DNA of 64,000 bases from Oscillibacter sp. 1-3 (GTDB lineage: Bacteria > Bacillota > Clostridia > Oscillospirales > Oscillospiraceae). Position numbers and translations under genes: made by a program. Where the stretch lies: NCBI RefSeq assembly GCF_000403435.2, contig NZ_KE159712.1, positions 62,001 to 126,000 on the forward strand, read 5' to 3'. Below are positions 9,509-16,998 of the stretch, piece by piece. Numbering within the stretch: position 1 is the first letter of the stretch; every line of letters starts with the position of its first letter. Below the pieces are notes generated by a model. The model searched no databases. It was given only the letters and a program-made list of their open reading frames with translations, and was not told where the DNA came from.

Positions 9509-9534
9509 ATCGTTAATCTTAAGCGAGTATCACG
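9509..9534 (+). promoter_or_regulatory. Candidate molybdenum-operon operator (moaA copy)
   Basis: ATCGTTAATC, eight bases, then GTATCACG. The same pattern, with one mismatch and the same 8-base gap, occurs upstream of modA. The two halves form an imperfect dyad (CGTTAATC against CGTGATAC). It lies just after the -10 box, where a bound repressor would block transcription. A ModE-like protein is the obvious candidate, but binding is inference. Confidence 0.5.
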
Positions 9535-9549
9535 AACGGAGGTGTTTTT

Positions 9550-10494
9550 GTGCGGGATAGCTGCGGCAGAGCCATTGACTATCTGCGTCTGTCGGTGACA
9601 GACCTGTGCAACTACCGCTGCCGGTACTGCATGCCGGCGGAGGGCGTGCCGAAGCGTCCTCACAGGGACATATTGTCCGTGGAGGAGTGTGTGGAAATCA
9701 GTGCGGCAGCGGTGCGGTGCGGCGTGAAAAAAATCCGCCTCACTGGCGGAGAGCCTCTGGTGCGGCGGGGTCTTTTGGACATCTGCCGGGGACTGCGGGC
9801 TATCCCGGAGCTGGAGGAGCTGTGCCTCACCACCAACGGAAGTCTCTTGGCGGAACTGGCCGCCCCACTGCGAAAGGCGGGAACGGACCGGCTGAACATC
9901 AGTCTGGACACGCTCCGCCCGGACCGCTTTGCTGCAATGACCCGGCGGGGACATCTGGAGGACGCGCTCGCCGGCATCCGGGCGGCGGAGAACGCCGGGT
10001 TCCGGAATTTGAAGCTGGACACCGTCCTCATCGGCGGCTTCAACGACGACGAGATCGGAGATTTTGTCAAGCTCACCGCGGACCATCCCTGGGAGGTCCG
10101 GTTTATCGAACTGATGCCAATGGGCCCCTGCGCCCATTGGGAGAAAAGCCGCTTTCTCCCTGGAGAGACCGTCCTGGAGAAAATCCCCGGGCTGCAGCAG
10201 ATCGAATCTCAGGGCGTAGCCCGGCGGTACCGCCTGCCGGGAGCGAAAGGGACCGTGGGGCTCATCTCTCCCCTGAGCCACGACTTCTGCGGCCAGTGCC
10301 GCCGCATCCGGGTGACGGCGGACGGCAAATTAAAGGGCTGTCTTCACAGCCGCGAGGAAATATCCCTGCGGGGGCTTCACGGTGCGGAGCTGGAGGCCGC
10401 GATTCGCTCCGGCATTCTGCAAAAGCCGCAGCGGCACTATCTGACCGACCGCCCCAGTGACACCCCCAGAACCATGAATCAGATCGGAGGCTGA
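9550..10494 (+). CDS. moaA: GTP 3',8-cyclase MoaA
   Basis: Encodes a 314-residue radical SAM enzyme catalysing the first step of molybdopterin synthesis from GTP. C20, C24 and C27 (CNYRCRYC) bind the SAM 4Fe-4S cluster, and LTGGEPLVRRG is the SAM-binding GGE motif. The C-terminal cluster is carried by HDFCGQCRRIRV and a third Cys in GCLHSRE. The protein ends in Gly-Gly (QIGG), as MoaA proteins do to present the tail to the active site. Start is GTG with CGGAGG. moaC follows after 3 bases. Confidence 0.96.
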   Translation: MRDSCGRAIDYLRLSVTDLCNYRCRYCMPAEGVPKRPHRDILSVEECVEISAAAVRCGVKKIRLTGGEPLVRRGLLDICRGLRAIPELEELCLTTNGSLLAELAAPLRKAGTDRLNISLDTLRPDRFAAMTRRGHLEDALAGIRAAENAGFRNLKLDTVLIGGFNDDEIGDFVKLTADHPWEVRFIELMPMGPCAHWEKSRFLPGETVLEKIPGLQQIESQGVARRYRLPGAKGTVGLISPLSHDFCGQCRRIRVTADGKLKGCLHSREEISLRGLHGAELEAAIRSGILQKPQRHYLTDRPSDTPRTMNQIGG

Positions 10495-10497
10495 ACC

Positions 10498-10977
10498 ATG
10501 CCGGAATTGACCCATTTCAACCAGCAGGGCCGGGCGAAAATGGTGGATGTAACGGAGAAGGCCGTTACCCACCGAACCGCCGTGGCCGCCGGGGAGATCC
10601 ACATCTACCAATCGACCATGACCCACATCAAAAACGGCACCCTGAAAAAAGGGGACGTACTGGCGGTGGCCCAGGTGGCGGGCATCCAGGCGGCAAAGCA
10701 CACCTGGGAGCTGATCCCCATGTGCCATCCCCTGCCCCTGACCGGCATTGACATCACGTTTCGCCTCTCGGACGAGCCGTGCATGGTGGAGATCTCCGCC
10801 GCCGTCACATGCACCGGCGTCACCGGCGTGGAGATGGAGGCCCTTGCCGCCGTCTCCGCCGCGGCGCTGACAATCTACGATATGTGCAAGGCCGTCCAAA
10901 AAGATATGAAAATTACCAGCATCCGCCTGCTGGAGAAGACCGGCGGCAAGAGCGGCGATTACAGAGCGGAGGAATGA
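10498..10977 (+). CDS. moaC: Cyclic pyranopterin monophosphate synthase MoaC
   Basis: Encodes 159 residues of full family length. Signature segments include MVDVTEKAVTHRTAVA, the Lys/His-containing KHTWELIPMCHPLPLTG, and GVEMEALAAVSAAALTIYDMCKA near the C-terminus. It converts the MoaA product to cyclic pyranopterin monophosphate. It lies between moaA and the MOSC gene with almost no spacing, so is certainly co-transcribed. Confidence 0.96.
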   Translation: MPELTHFNQQGRAKMVDVTEKAVTHRTAVAAGEIHIYQSTMTHIKNGTLKKGDVLAVAQVAGIQAAKHTWELIPMCHPLPLTGIDITFRLSDEPCMVEISAAVTCTGVTGVEMEALAAVSAAALTIYDMCKAVQKDMKITSIRLLEKTGGKSGDYRAEE

Positions 10978-10979
10978 AT

Positions 10980-11414
10980 ATGGCAAAGGTTCTGTCTGTA
11001 AATATCAGCGAAAAAAAGGGCGAGCAGAAGCACCCGGTTCCCGAGATCCGATTGAAGCTCCGCCACGGCATTGACGGGGACGCCCACGCCGGGGACTGGC
11101 ACCGGCAGATCAGCCTTTTGGCCGACGAGAGCGTGGACACCATGCGGGCGGCCTGCCCCATTCCGCTGGACGCCGGTGTCTTCGCGGAGAACATCAACAC
11201 TGTGGGAATCGATCTGAAATCGCTGCCCATCGGAACCCGCCTCCGTGTCGGCGAAACCGAGGTGGAGGTCACACAGATCGGCAAGGAATGTCACAGCGAC
11301 TGCGCCATCAAAAAGGCCGTGGGCAAATGCGTCATGCCCACTGAGGGAATTTTCGCCGTGGTGGTCAGAGAGGGCACTGTCCGGGCCGGAGATGAAATCG
11401 AGGTGCTGAAATGA
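10980..11414 (+). CDS. MOSC domain protein
   Basis: Encodes 144 residues forming little more than a MOSC (Mo cofactor sulfurase C-terminal) domain: GIDGDAHAGDWHRQISLL, AENINTVGIDL, IGTRLRVGETEVEVTQIGKECHSDC and EGIFAVVVREG. The single Cys in KECH is the position expected to handle persulfide sulfur. The start is the second of two near-adjacent ATG codons because it has a 7-base gap from GGAGG. Probably involved in cofactor sulfuration or trafficking for the hydroxylase. Confidence 0.9.
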   Translation: MAKVLSVNISEKKGEQKHPVPEIRLKLRHGIDGDAHAGDWHRQISLLADESVDTMRAACPIPLDAGVFAENINTVGIDLKSLPIGTRLRVGETEVEVTQIGKECHSDCAIKKAVGKCVMPTEGIFAVVVREGTVRAGDEIEVLK

Positions 11415-12430
11415 AACTGATTCATACAACAGACGCTGTGGGCCACGTGCTGTGCCACGACATGACACAGATTATCAAGGGCGAGTACAAGGACGCGCGC
11501 TTCCGCAAGGGCCACGTGGTCCGGGAGGAGGACATCCCCGTCCTGCTGTCCATGGGCAAGGAGCATCTGTATGTCTGGGAAATGGTTCCCGGCATGGTCC
11601 ATGAAAACGACGCGGCAGAGCGGCTGTACGCCCTCTGTGCCAATGAAAACATGGATCGCAGCGGAGTCAAGGAGGGCAAGATTGAGCTCACCGCCGCCTG
11701 CGACGGGCTGTTCCGGGTGGATTCCCGGCGGCTGATCGCAGTCAATTCCATTGAGGACATTATGATCGCGGCCCGCCACGGAAATACCGCCGTCCGCAAG
11801 GGAGACAAGCTGGCGGGCACACGGGTCATCCCCCTCATCATCCAGGAGGAGAAGCTTCTGGCCGCCGAGGAGGCGGCAGGGTCACTTCCCCTGCTAGAAC
11901 TGCTGCCCTATGTCAGAAAAACCGCCGCCATTGTGGCCACCGGCAGCGAGGTGAAGTCCGGACTGATTCAGGATACGTTCACTCCGGTGGTCAAGGACAA
12001 GCTGGCCTCCTATGGCATAGAGACATTGACGACGGCCTATTCCGGCGACGGTGTGGAGAACGTGGCAAACGCCGTCTCCGAGGTCCGGCAGACCGGGGCG
12101 GAGATCATCCTCTGCACCGGCGGCATGAGCGTGGACCCGGACGACAACACCCCCGGCGGGATCAGGGCCAGCGGCGCCCGAATCGTCTCCTACGGCGCGC
12201 CGGTACTGCCAGGGGCTATGCTGCTGGCAGGGTACTATGACGACGGAACACCCGTGCTGGGCCTGCCCGGCTGCGTCATGTACGCCGGGGCCACGATCTT
12301 CGACCTGCTCCTCCCCCGGATCGCCGCAGACGTGGAGATTACACGGGCGGACATCGCCGCCATGGGCGAGGGCGGTCTGTGCCTTGGCTGCAAACCCTGC
12401 CACTGGCCCAATTGTCCCTTCGGAAAATAA
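11411..12430 (+). CDS. Molybdopterin-binding protein with C-terminal Cys cluster
   Basis: Encodes 339 residues and overlaps the MOSC gene by 4 bases. The C-terminal half carries a MoaB/Mog-MoeA-type pterin-binding domain (AAIVATGSEVKSGLIQD, ILCTGGMSVDPDD, PVLGLPGCVMYAGATIFDL). The N-terminal half (HTTDAVGHVLCHDMTQI, ARFRKGHVV, FRVDSRRLIAVNS) fits the stand-alone family related to MoeA. It ends in CLGCKPCHWPNCPFGK, a four-Cys tail that could bind a metal or an iron-sulfur cluster. Probable role: molybdate insertion or regulation in cofactor synthesis. Confidence 0.85.
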   Translation: MKLIHTTDAVGHVLCHDMTQIIKGEYKDARFRKGHVVREEDIPVLLSMGKEHLYVWEMVPGMVHENDAAERLYALCANENMDRSGVKEGKIELTAACDGLFRVDSRRLIAVNSIEDIMIAARHGNTAVRKGDKLAGTRVIPLIIQEEKLLAAEEAAGSLPLLELLPYVRKTAAIVATGSEVKSGLIQDTFTPVVKDKLASYGIETLTTAYSGDGVENVANAVSEVRQTGAEIILCTGGMSVDPDDNTPGGIRASGARIVSYGAPVLPGAMLLAGYYDDGTPVLGLPGCVMYAGATIFDLLLPRIAADVEITRADIAAMGEGGLCLGCKPCHWPNCPFGK

Positions 12431-12444
12431 TCGCTCCAGCAGAC

Positions 12445-12471
12445 CGGGCGGCAGCCTGCCGCCCGCTTTTC
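12445..12471 (+). terminator. Terminator after the molybdopterin-binding gene
   Basis: A 10-bp perfect stem (CGGGCGGCAG and its complement) has a minimal loop and is followed by CTTTTCC. It ends the moaA-led operon before modA. Confidence 0.75.
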
Positions 12472-12476
12472 CAAAA

Positions 12477-12502
12477 ATCGTTCATCGCAGTTAAGTATCA
12501 CG
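12477..12502 (+). promoter_or_regulatory. Candidate molybdenum-operon operator (modA copy)
   Basis: ATCGTTCATC, eight bases, GTATCACG: the same bipartite element as in front of moaA, with equal spacing. It lies 16 bases upstream of the predicted modA -35 box. Identical architecture in two molybdenum operons argues for a common regulator. Confidence 0.5.
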
Positions 12503-12518
12503 CTTTGTGTCCCCACAC

Positions 12519-12547
12519 TTGCAAAGGGCAAGAAAACATATTAAAAT
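12519..12547 (+). promoter_or_regulatory. Predicted promoter of modABC-mogA
   Basis: TTGCAA and TAAAAT with a 17-base spacer, 20 bases before the modA start codon. The short leader contains the AGGAAGGG ribosome site. Confidence 0.5.
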
Positions 12548-12567
12548 CAGGAAGGGAAATCGACATC

Positions 12568-13401
12568 ATGAAAAATAGAATCATTCTGCCTCTGCTCCTC
12601 TGTCTGCTTCTGACCGCCTGCGGCGGAAAGACCAGCGCCCCCGCGGCGTCCTCCGACCCAGCTCCCGCGGCAAACGGGTCCGTGGAGCCCGCCGCGGACC
12701 CCGTAGAGCTCTATGTCTTCGCCGCTGCCTCCATGACGGAGACTCTGGACCAGATCATTGCGCTGTACAAGGACGCGGCGCCCAATGTGTCCATCACGCC
12801 CACCTATGACTCCTCCGGTACGCTGCTGGACCAGATTCAGCAGGGAGCCGAATGCGACCTGTTCATCTCCGCCGGCCAGTCTCAGATGAACGCTTTGGAC
12901 GAGGAGAGCGCCCTGCTGGAGGGCAGCCAGCTGGACCTGCTGGAGAACAAGGTCACGCTGTCCGTACCCGAGGGCAACCCCGCCGGGATCGAGAGCTTTG
13001 ACCAGCTGGCGGAGAAGCTGAAAAACGGCGATGTGTTCCTGGCCATCGGCGACAGCAGTGTTCCCGTGGGCCAGTACACCCAGAAGATTTTTGCCTACTA
13101 CGAGATCGACGAGACGGCCGCCGCCGGCTGCCTGACCTATGGCTCCAACGTCAAAGAGGTCACCACCCAGGTCTCCGAGGCCACGGTGGACTGCGGCATC
13201 ATCTACGGTACGGACGCCTTCTCCGCAGGTCTCACAGTGGTGGACGGCGCCACCGCCGAGATGTGCGGTCAGGTGATCTATCCTGCCGCCGTACTGGCAA
13301 ACAGCGCCAATCCCGAGGCCGCCCAGGCCTTCCTGGACTACCTGACCACCGCTGACGCCGGTGCGGTGTTCGAGAGCGTCGGCTTCACGCCAATGAACTG
13401 A
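12568..13401 (+). CDS. modA: Molybdate-binding lipoprotein ModA
   Basis: Encodes 277 residues. A signal peptide ends in the lipobox LLLTAC, followed by a Ser/Ala/Pro-rich tether. The mature part starts VELYVFAAASMTETLDQI and contains YDSSGTLLDQIQQGAECDLFISA, the usual ModA oxyanion-binding segments, then VPVGQYTQK and CGIIYGTDA. The protein would capture molybdate or tungstate outside the cell for ModBC. The ATG is preceded by AGGAAGGG. It is the first gene after its own promoter. Confidence 0.95.
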   Translation: MKNRIILPLLLCLLLTACGGKTSAPAASSDPAPAANGSVEPAADPVELYVFAAASMTETLDQIIALYKDAAPNVSITPTYDSSGTLLDQIQQGAECDLFISAGQSQMNALDEESALLEGSQLDLLENKVTLSVPEGNPAGIESFDQLAEKLKNGDVFLAIGDSSVPVGQYTQKIFAYYEIDETAAAGCLTYGSNVKEVTTQVSEATVDCGIIYGTDAFSAGLTVVDGATAEMCGQVIYPAAVLANSANPEAAQAFLDYLTTADAGAVFESVGFTPMN

Positions 13402-13410
13402 GTTTCCCAT

Positions 13411-13440
13411 AGGGCGGGGCGGCCTGCCCCGCCCTGATTT
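13411..13440 (+). terminator. Hairpin between modA and modB
   Basis: A 10-bp perfect stem (AGGGCGGGGC and its complement) has a GGCCT loop and is followed by GATTT. It probably acts as a partial terminator or 3' stabiliser, so the binding protein is made in excess over the permease, a common arrangement in ABC operons. Confidence 0.6.
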
Positions 13441-13466
13441 CTGACATCTGACCGGAGGTGACGCTC

Positions 13467-14135
13467 TTGGATTGGTATCCCCTCTTGAATTCCCTGCGCA
13501 TTGCCGCCATCTCCACAACGGCGGTATTCTTCCTGGGAATTTTCGCGGCCCACTGGATCGCAAAGCTGCCCCCATCGCTCAAGGGCCTGCTGGATGTGGT
13601 GCTGACCCTGCCTTTGGTACTGCCCCCCACGGTGGTGGGCTGGTTGCTGCTGGTGCTGCTGGGACCGAGGCGACCGCTGGGCATGTGGGTGCAGGCGGTC
13701 TTCGGCGTCCGGCTGGTAATGACCTGGTGGTCCGCCGTCTTTGCCACTGTCGTTGTGGCGTTTCCCCTGATGTACCGCACCGCCCGGGGCGCTTTTGAGA
13801 GTTTTGACCGCAGTCTGGCCGACGCCGGACGAACCCTGGGCCGCTCCAATACCTGGGTATTCTGGCGGGTGCAGATGCCGGTCTGCCGTCAGGGCATCCT
13901 GGCAGGCACCGTCCTGGCCTTTGCCCGGGCTCTGGGCGAGTACGGCGCCACATCCATGATCGCCGGATACACCCCGGGCCGCACCGCCACCATCTCCACC
14001 ACCGTCTACCAGCTCTGGCGCACCAATGATGACGCCGGAGCCTTCCGGTGGGTGCTGGTGAACGTGGCCATCTCCGCCGTTTTTTTGCTGGCGGTAAACC
14101 TGCTGGAGACCCGGCAGAGAGGGGGCGGGCGCTGA
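13467..14135 (+). CDS. modB: Molybdate ABC transporter permease ModB
   Basis: Encodes about 222 residues and five to six membrane helices. The ABC-permease EAA loop is present as FARALGEYGATSMIAG, the ModB form of the motif. The start is best read as TTG (MDWYPLL), 8 bases after GGAGGTG; the earlier GTG sits inside the ribosome site itself. Its stop overlaps the modC ATG (ATGA). It forms the membrane channel for ModA-bound molybdate. Confidence 0.93.
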   Translation: MDWYPLLNSLRIAAISTTAVFFLGIFAAHWIAKLPPSLKGLLDVVLTLPLVLPPTVVGWLLLVLLGPRRPLGMWVQAVFGVRLVMTWWSAVFATVVVAFPLMYRTARGAFESFDRSLADAGRTLGRSNTWVFWRVQMPVCRQGILAGTVLAFARALGEYGATSMIAGYTPGRTATISTTVYQLWRTNDDAGAFRWVLVNVAISAVFLLAVNLLETRQRGGGR

Positions 14136-15175
14136 TGCTCTCCGTGGACATCCAAAAAAAGATGGGCAGTTTTCAGCTGGAGGTCCAGTTCGAGGCCGAA
14201 AACGAAACGCTGGCCCTCCTGGGCGCCTCCGGCTGCGGGAAGTCGGTCACACTGAAATGTGTGGCGGGAATCCTGACGCCGGACGAGGGAAAAATCGCGC
14301 TGGACGGCGTGACACTCTACGACAGCGCCGCAAAGGTCAATCTGCCGCCCCAGCGGCGGCAGGTGGGCTATCTCTTCCAACAGTACGCCCTCTTCCCCAA
14401 CATGACCGTCCGCCAAAACATTGGGGCGGCCATTCTGGATAAAAGGGCGCGTAAAACAGAGACGGACGGCCTGCTGCGCCGGTTTCAGCTGGAGGAGGCG
14501 GCGGCGCTGAAGCCCCGCCAGCTCTCCGGCGGGCAGCAGCAGCGGACGGCCCTGGCCCGCATCCTGGCCTCCAGACCCAGGGCGATTTTGCTGGACGAGC
14601 CGTTTTCCGCCCTGGACAGCTATCTGAAATACCAGCTGGAACTGGAGCTGACGGAGACGCTGGAGGATTTTCCGGGCACGGTCCTCTGGGTCTCCCACGA
14701 CCGGGGCGAGGTGTTCCGCAGCTGCCGCCGGGTTTGCGTGCTGGACCACGGAAAATCCCAGCGGACACTCACCCTGCGGGAGCTGTTCCACCAGCCGGAG
14801 ACGGAGGCCGCCGCCCGCCTCTCCGGATGCAAAAACTATGCGGACGCCGTCCCCAAGGGGACCGCCGTGTTCCTGCCGGAGTGGGGATTGACGCTGGACT
14901 GCGGCAGGCCGGTGCCGGAGACCGTCCGCAGGGCGGGCATTCGGGCGCACCACGTCATGATTGTGGAGGGACCTGGCCCCAACGCATTCCCCTGCCAAGT
15001 GGCGCGGGTCATCCAGGATGTATTCGCCGCCATTGTGCTGCTGCGGCCCGAGGGCTCCGTTCCCGACGCGCCGCTTTTGCGGATGGAACTGGACCGGGAG
15101 GCCTGGGCGGCTGTATCAAACAAGGACAACAGCTGGATTGCCATCCAGCCAAGCGACATTCTGCTGCTGAAATAA
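14135..15175 (+). CDS. modC: Molybdate ABC transporter ATP-binding protein ModC
   Basis: Encodes 346 residues. Walker A is GASGCGKS near residue 31, the Q-loop lies in YLFQQYALFPNM, the signature is LSGGQQQR, Walker B is ILLDEPFSALD and the switch His is in WVSHDRGE. The C-terminal 120 residues form the molybdate-responsive TOBE/MOBE region. Powers molybdate import; overlaps modB by 1 base. Confidence 0.95.
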   Translation: MLSVDIQKKMGSFQLEVQFEAENETLALLGASGCGKSVTLKCVAGILTPDEGKIALDGVTLYDSAAKVNLPPQRRQVGYLFQQYALFPNMTVRQNIGAAILDKRARKTETDGLLRRFQLEEAAALKPRQLSGGQQQRTALARILASRPRAILLDEPFSALDSYLKYQLELELTETLEDFPGTVLWVSHDRGEVFRSCRRVCVLDHGKSQRTLTLRELFHQPETEAAARLSGCKNYADAVPKGTAVFLPEWGLTLDCGRPVPETVRRAGIRAHHVMIVEGPGPNAFPCQVARVIQDVFAAIVLLRPEGSVPDAPLLRMELDREAWAAVSNKDNSWIAIQPSDILLLK

Positions 15176-15187
15176 GGAGGAACGACG

Positions 15188-15697
15188 ATGTATTACGCCG
15201 CTGTTTTAACCGTCAGCGACCGCAGCTTCCAAGGCGAACGCCCGGACACAGGCGGCCCCCTGGTGGCGGAAACGCTGAAAAACGCCGGATATGATGTAGT
15301 GAAAACCGCTGTTGTGCCCGACGAACAGCCTCTGATTGAAGAGGCCCTGCGGACCATAGCCGACAGCGGGGACGTCCACCTGCTGGCAACCACCGGCGGC
15401 ACCGGCTTCGCCCCCAGGGATGTGACCCCGGAGGCCACCATTGCGGTCTGCGACCGCCTCACCCCCGGAATTCCCGAGGCCATGCGCTATGCCTCCTTAC
15501 AGATCACTCCCCGGGCAATGCTCTCCCGGGCTCAGGCGGGCATTCGGGGCAAAACCCTGATTGTCAACCTCCCCGGCTCTCCCAAGGCCGCTCGGGAGAA
15601 TCTGGAGGCAGTCCTCCCCGCTCTGGCCCACGGTTTGGAGATGCTCTCCGGCCGGCCCGCCGACTGCGCCGGAACAAGCAGCCAAAGCACGCTCTAA
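15188..15697 (+). CDS. mogA: Molybdopterin adenylyltransferase MogA/MoaB family
   Basis: Encodes 169 residues with LTVSDRSFQGERPDTGGP at the N-terminus, TTGGTGFAPRDVTPEAT in the middle, GIPEAMRY, and LIVNLPGSPKAARENL near the C-terminus, all hallmarks of the MogA fold. It adenylates molybdopterin before molybdate insertion. Start ATG has AAGGAGG. Lies 12 bases after modC and is the last gene of that operon. Confidence 0.93.
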   Translation: MYYAAVLTVSDRSFQGERPDTGGPLVAETLKNAGYDVVKTAVVPDEQPLIEEALRTIADSGDVHLLATTGGTGFAPRDVTPEATIAVCDRLTPGIPEAMRYASLQITPRAMLSRAQAGIRGKTLIVNLPGSPKAARENLEAVLPALAHGLEMLSGRPADCAGTSSQSTL

Positions 15698-15703
15698 TTT
15701 GAG

Positions 15704-15733
15704 TTGCCATTTCAAAAGCAAGTGTGGTATAAT
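15704..15733 (+). promoter_or_regulatory. Predicted promoter of the lysR gene
   Basis: TTGCCA and a perfect TATAAT with an 18-base spacer, placed just after mogA. The transcribed leader of about 130 bases contains a copy of the GAAGCTGTATTC inverted repeat. Confidence 0.65.
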
Positions 15734-15758
15734 TTATTTGCGCTAGAGTCTGTTTGAA

Positions 15759-15825
15759 GAAGCTGTATTCATAGGTTGGGAATGCTGGATGGGCGAGGGA
15801 TTCCCGCGCCTGCGAATACAGCTTC
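15759..15825. repeat. R2 repeat family, copy A (short form)
   Basis: Terminal arms GAAGCTGTATTC and GAATACAGCTTC flank only about 43 bases, with inner matches to the copy at 31.6 kb (the GCTGGATGG and CGAGGGATT segments). It looks like an internally deleted derivative, inserted in the leader of the lysR gene. Confidence 0.7.
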
Positions 15826-15872
15826 TAATACATCTATGGGATATTGCAAATTCCGGTCAAAGGAGAATGTCC

Positions 15873-16784
15873 ATGCAGCTGCAGCAGTTGATCTATTTCA
15901 TGACGGTTGCCGAGCAGGGCAGTTTTAACAAGGCGGCAGAGAAGCTTTTCGCCACACAGCCCAATCTCAGCAAGGCTATCAGCAACCTGGAGAGCGAGCT
16001 GAAAGTAAATATCTTCTACCGGACCAACCGGGGCGTTGAGCTGACGGAGGATGGGAAAAAGCTTTACCAATACAGCCGTACCATCAGAAATCAGATGGAG
16101 CTGATTGAGGGTCTGGCGGTGAAGGAGGCGCCCCGGGTCTTGTCCGTCGCCTCCTATCCCATTATCACCATGGGACGTTTAATGAGCGAATTCTACAACT
16201 GCCACCGGAGGGAGCCAATCTCCCTCAAGCTGACAGAGGAGCGGATGTACCGCGTCATTGAGATGGTGGAGAGCGGAGAGGCGGACATCGGTTTTGTCAT
16301 GAGCAATCAGATGCAGCTGAAGGAACTGCGCCACATGATTAACTTCAAGGGCATTGAACTCCACATCCTCGGCATGGACACCTGGTATGCCAACCTTGGT
16401 CCTGCACACCCCCTGTACGACCAGAACGAGGTAACCATGGAGGAACTGCTGCAATATCCCTTTGTCCGCCGTCCGGACGATTACTTCTCCAATTTGACCC
16501 ACTATCTGGAAATTGACGGCGTGCGTCTGACCAACTTTACACAGGTGGTGTATCTCAATGACACCAGCGCAATCCTATCCCTCCTCCGGTCCACGGACGC
16601 TTTCCGCTTTGGGCCGGGATTGAGTGCCGGAGATTTTTCCGCCTATGATATTCGTACGATTCCGATCCGCAACTGTAAAATTCAGATTACCACGGGGTGG
16701 ATTCGGCGGAAACGGGAAACCCTGAGCAGTGAGGCGGAGGACTTCGTGGCCATGCTCCAAAAATTATACCCCCTTTCTTTGTGA
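15873..16784 (+). CDS. LysR-family transcriptional regulator
   Basis: Encodes 303 residues. The N-terminal helix-turn-helix (QLQQLIYFMTVAEQGSFNKA...TQPNLSKAISNLE) is followed by the periplasmic-binding-like effector domain. The ATG at 15873 is preferred over one 6 bases upstream because AAGGAG is then 7 bases away. It stands upstream of, and on the same strand as, the transporter/M20 peptidase/Gate operon and is its likely regulator; this is inferred from position. Confidence 0.9.
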   Translation: MQLQQLIYFMTVAEQGSFNKAAEKLFATQPNLSKAISNLESELKVNIFYRTNRGVELTEDGKKLYQYSRTIRNQMELIEGLAVKEAPRVLSVASYPIITMGRLMSEFYNCHRREPISLKLTEERMYRVIEMVESGEADIGFVMSNQMQLKELRHMINFKGIELHILGMDTWYANLGPAHPLYDQNEVTMEELLQYPFVRRPDDYFSNLTHYLEIDGVRLTNFTQVVYLNDTSAILSLLRSTDAFRFGPGLSAGDFSAYDIRTIPIRNCKIQITTGWIRRKRETLSSEAEDFVAMLQKLYPLSL

Positions 16785-16814
16785 TTTTGACGAAAAAACC
16801 TGTGATTTCTTCGC

Positions 16815-16852
16815 GAAGCCCTGCACCAGATGGTGCAGGGCTTCATTTTTTT
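16815..16852 (+). terminator. Strong terminator after lysR
   Basis: A 14-bp perfect stem (GAAGCCCTGCACCA with its complement), a 2-base loop and a seven-T tract. This separates the regulator from the operon behind it. Confidence 0.9.
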
Positions 16853-16998
16853 GCGCAAAGCGCACAATTTAAGCAGCAAAAAATCGTATAGAATTGCCAT
16901 TCCCGTCATTTATAACCGGGCTATAACTTTTTCAGCTTAGACAAGAGCGAAAATTTCCCGATAAAATGAAGCCAACAAAAGAGAGGGCGGTACGAAAT

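Noticed and set aside
9481..9550. Mo cofactor (Moco) riboswitch upstream of moaA
   Set aside because: The leader is under 50 bases, too short for the multi-stem Moco RNA motif, and no matching helices were seen.
12507..12530. Possible operator CTTTG-TGT-CCCC-ACA-CTTG-CAAAG before modA
   Set aside because: Imperfect dyad overlapping the -35 box, with no second copy upstream of moaA; weaker than the ATCGTT-N8 element.
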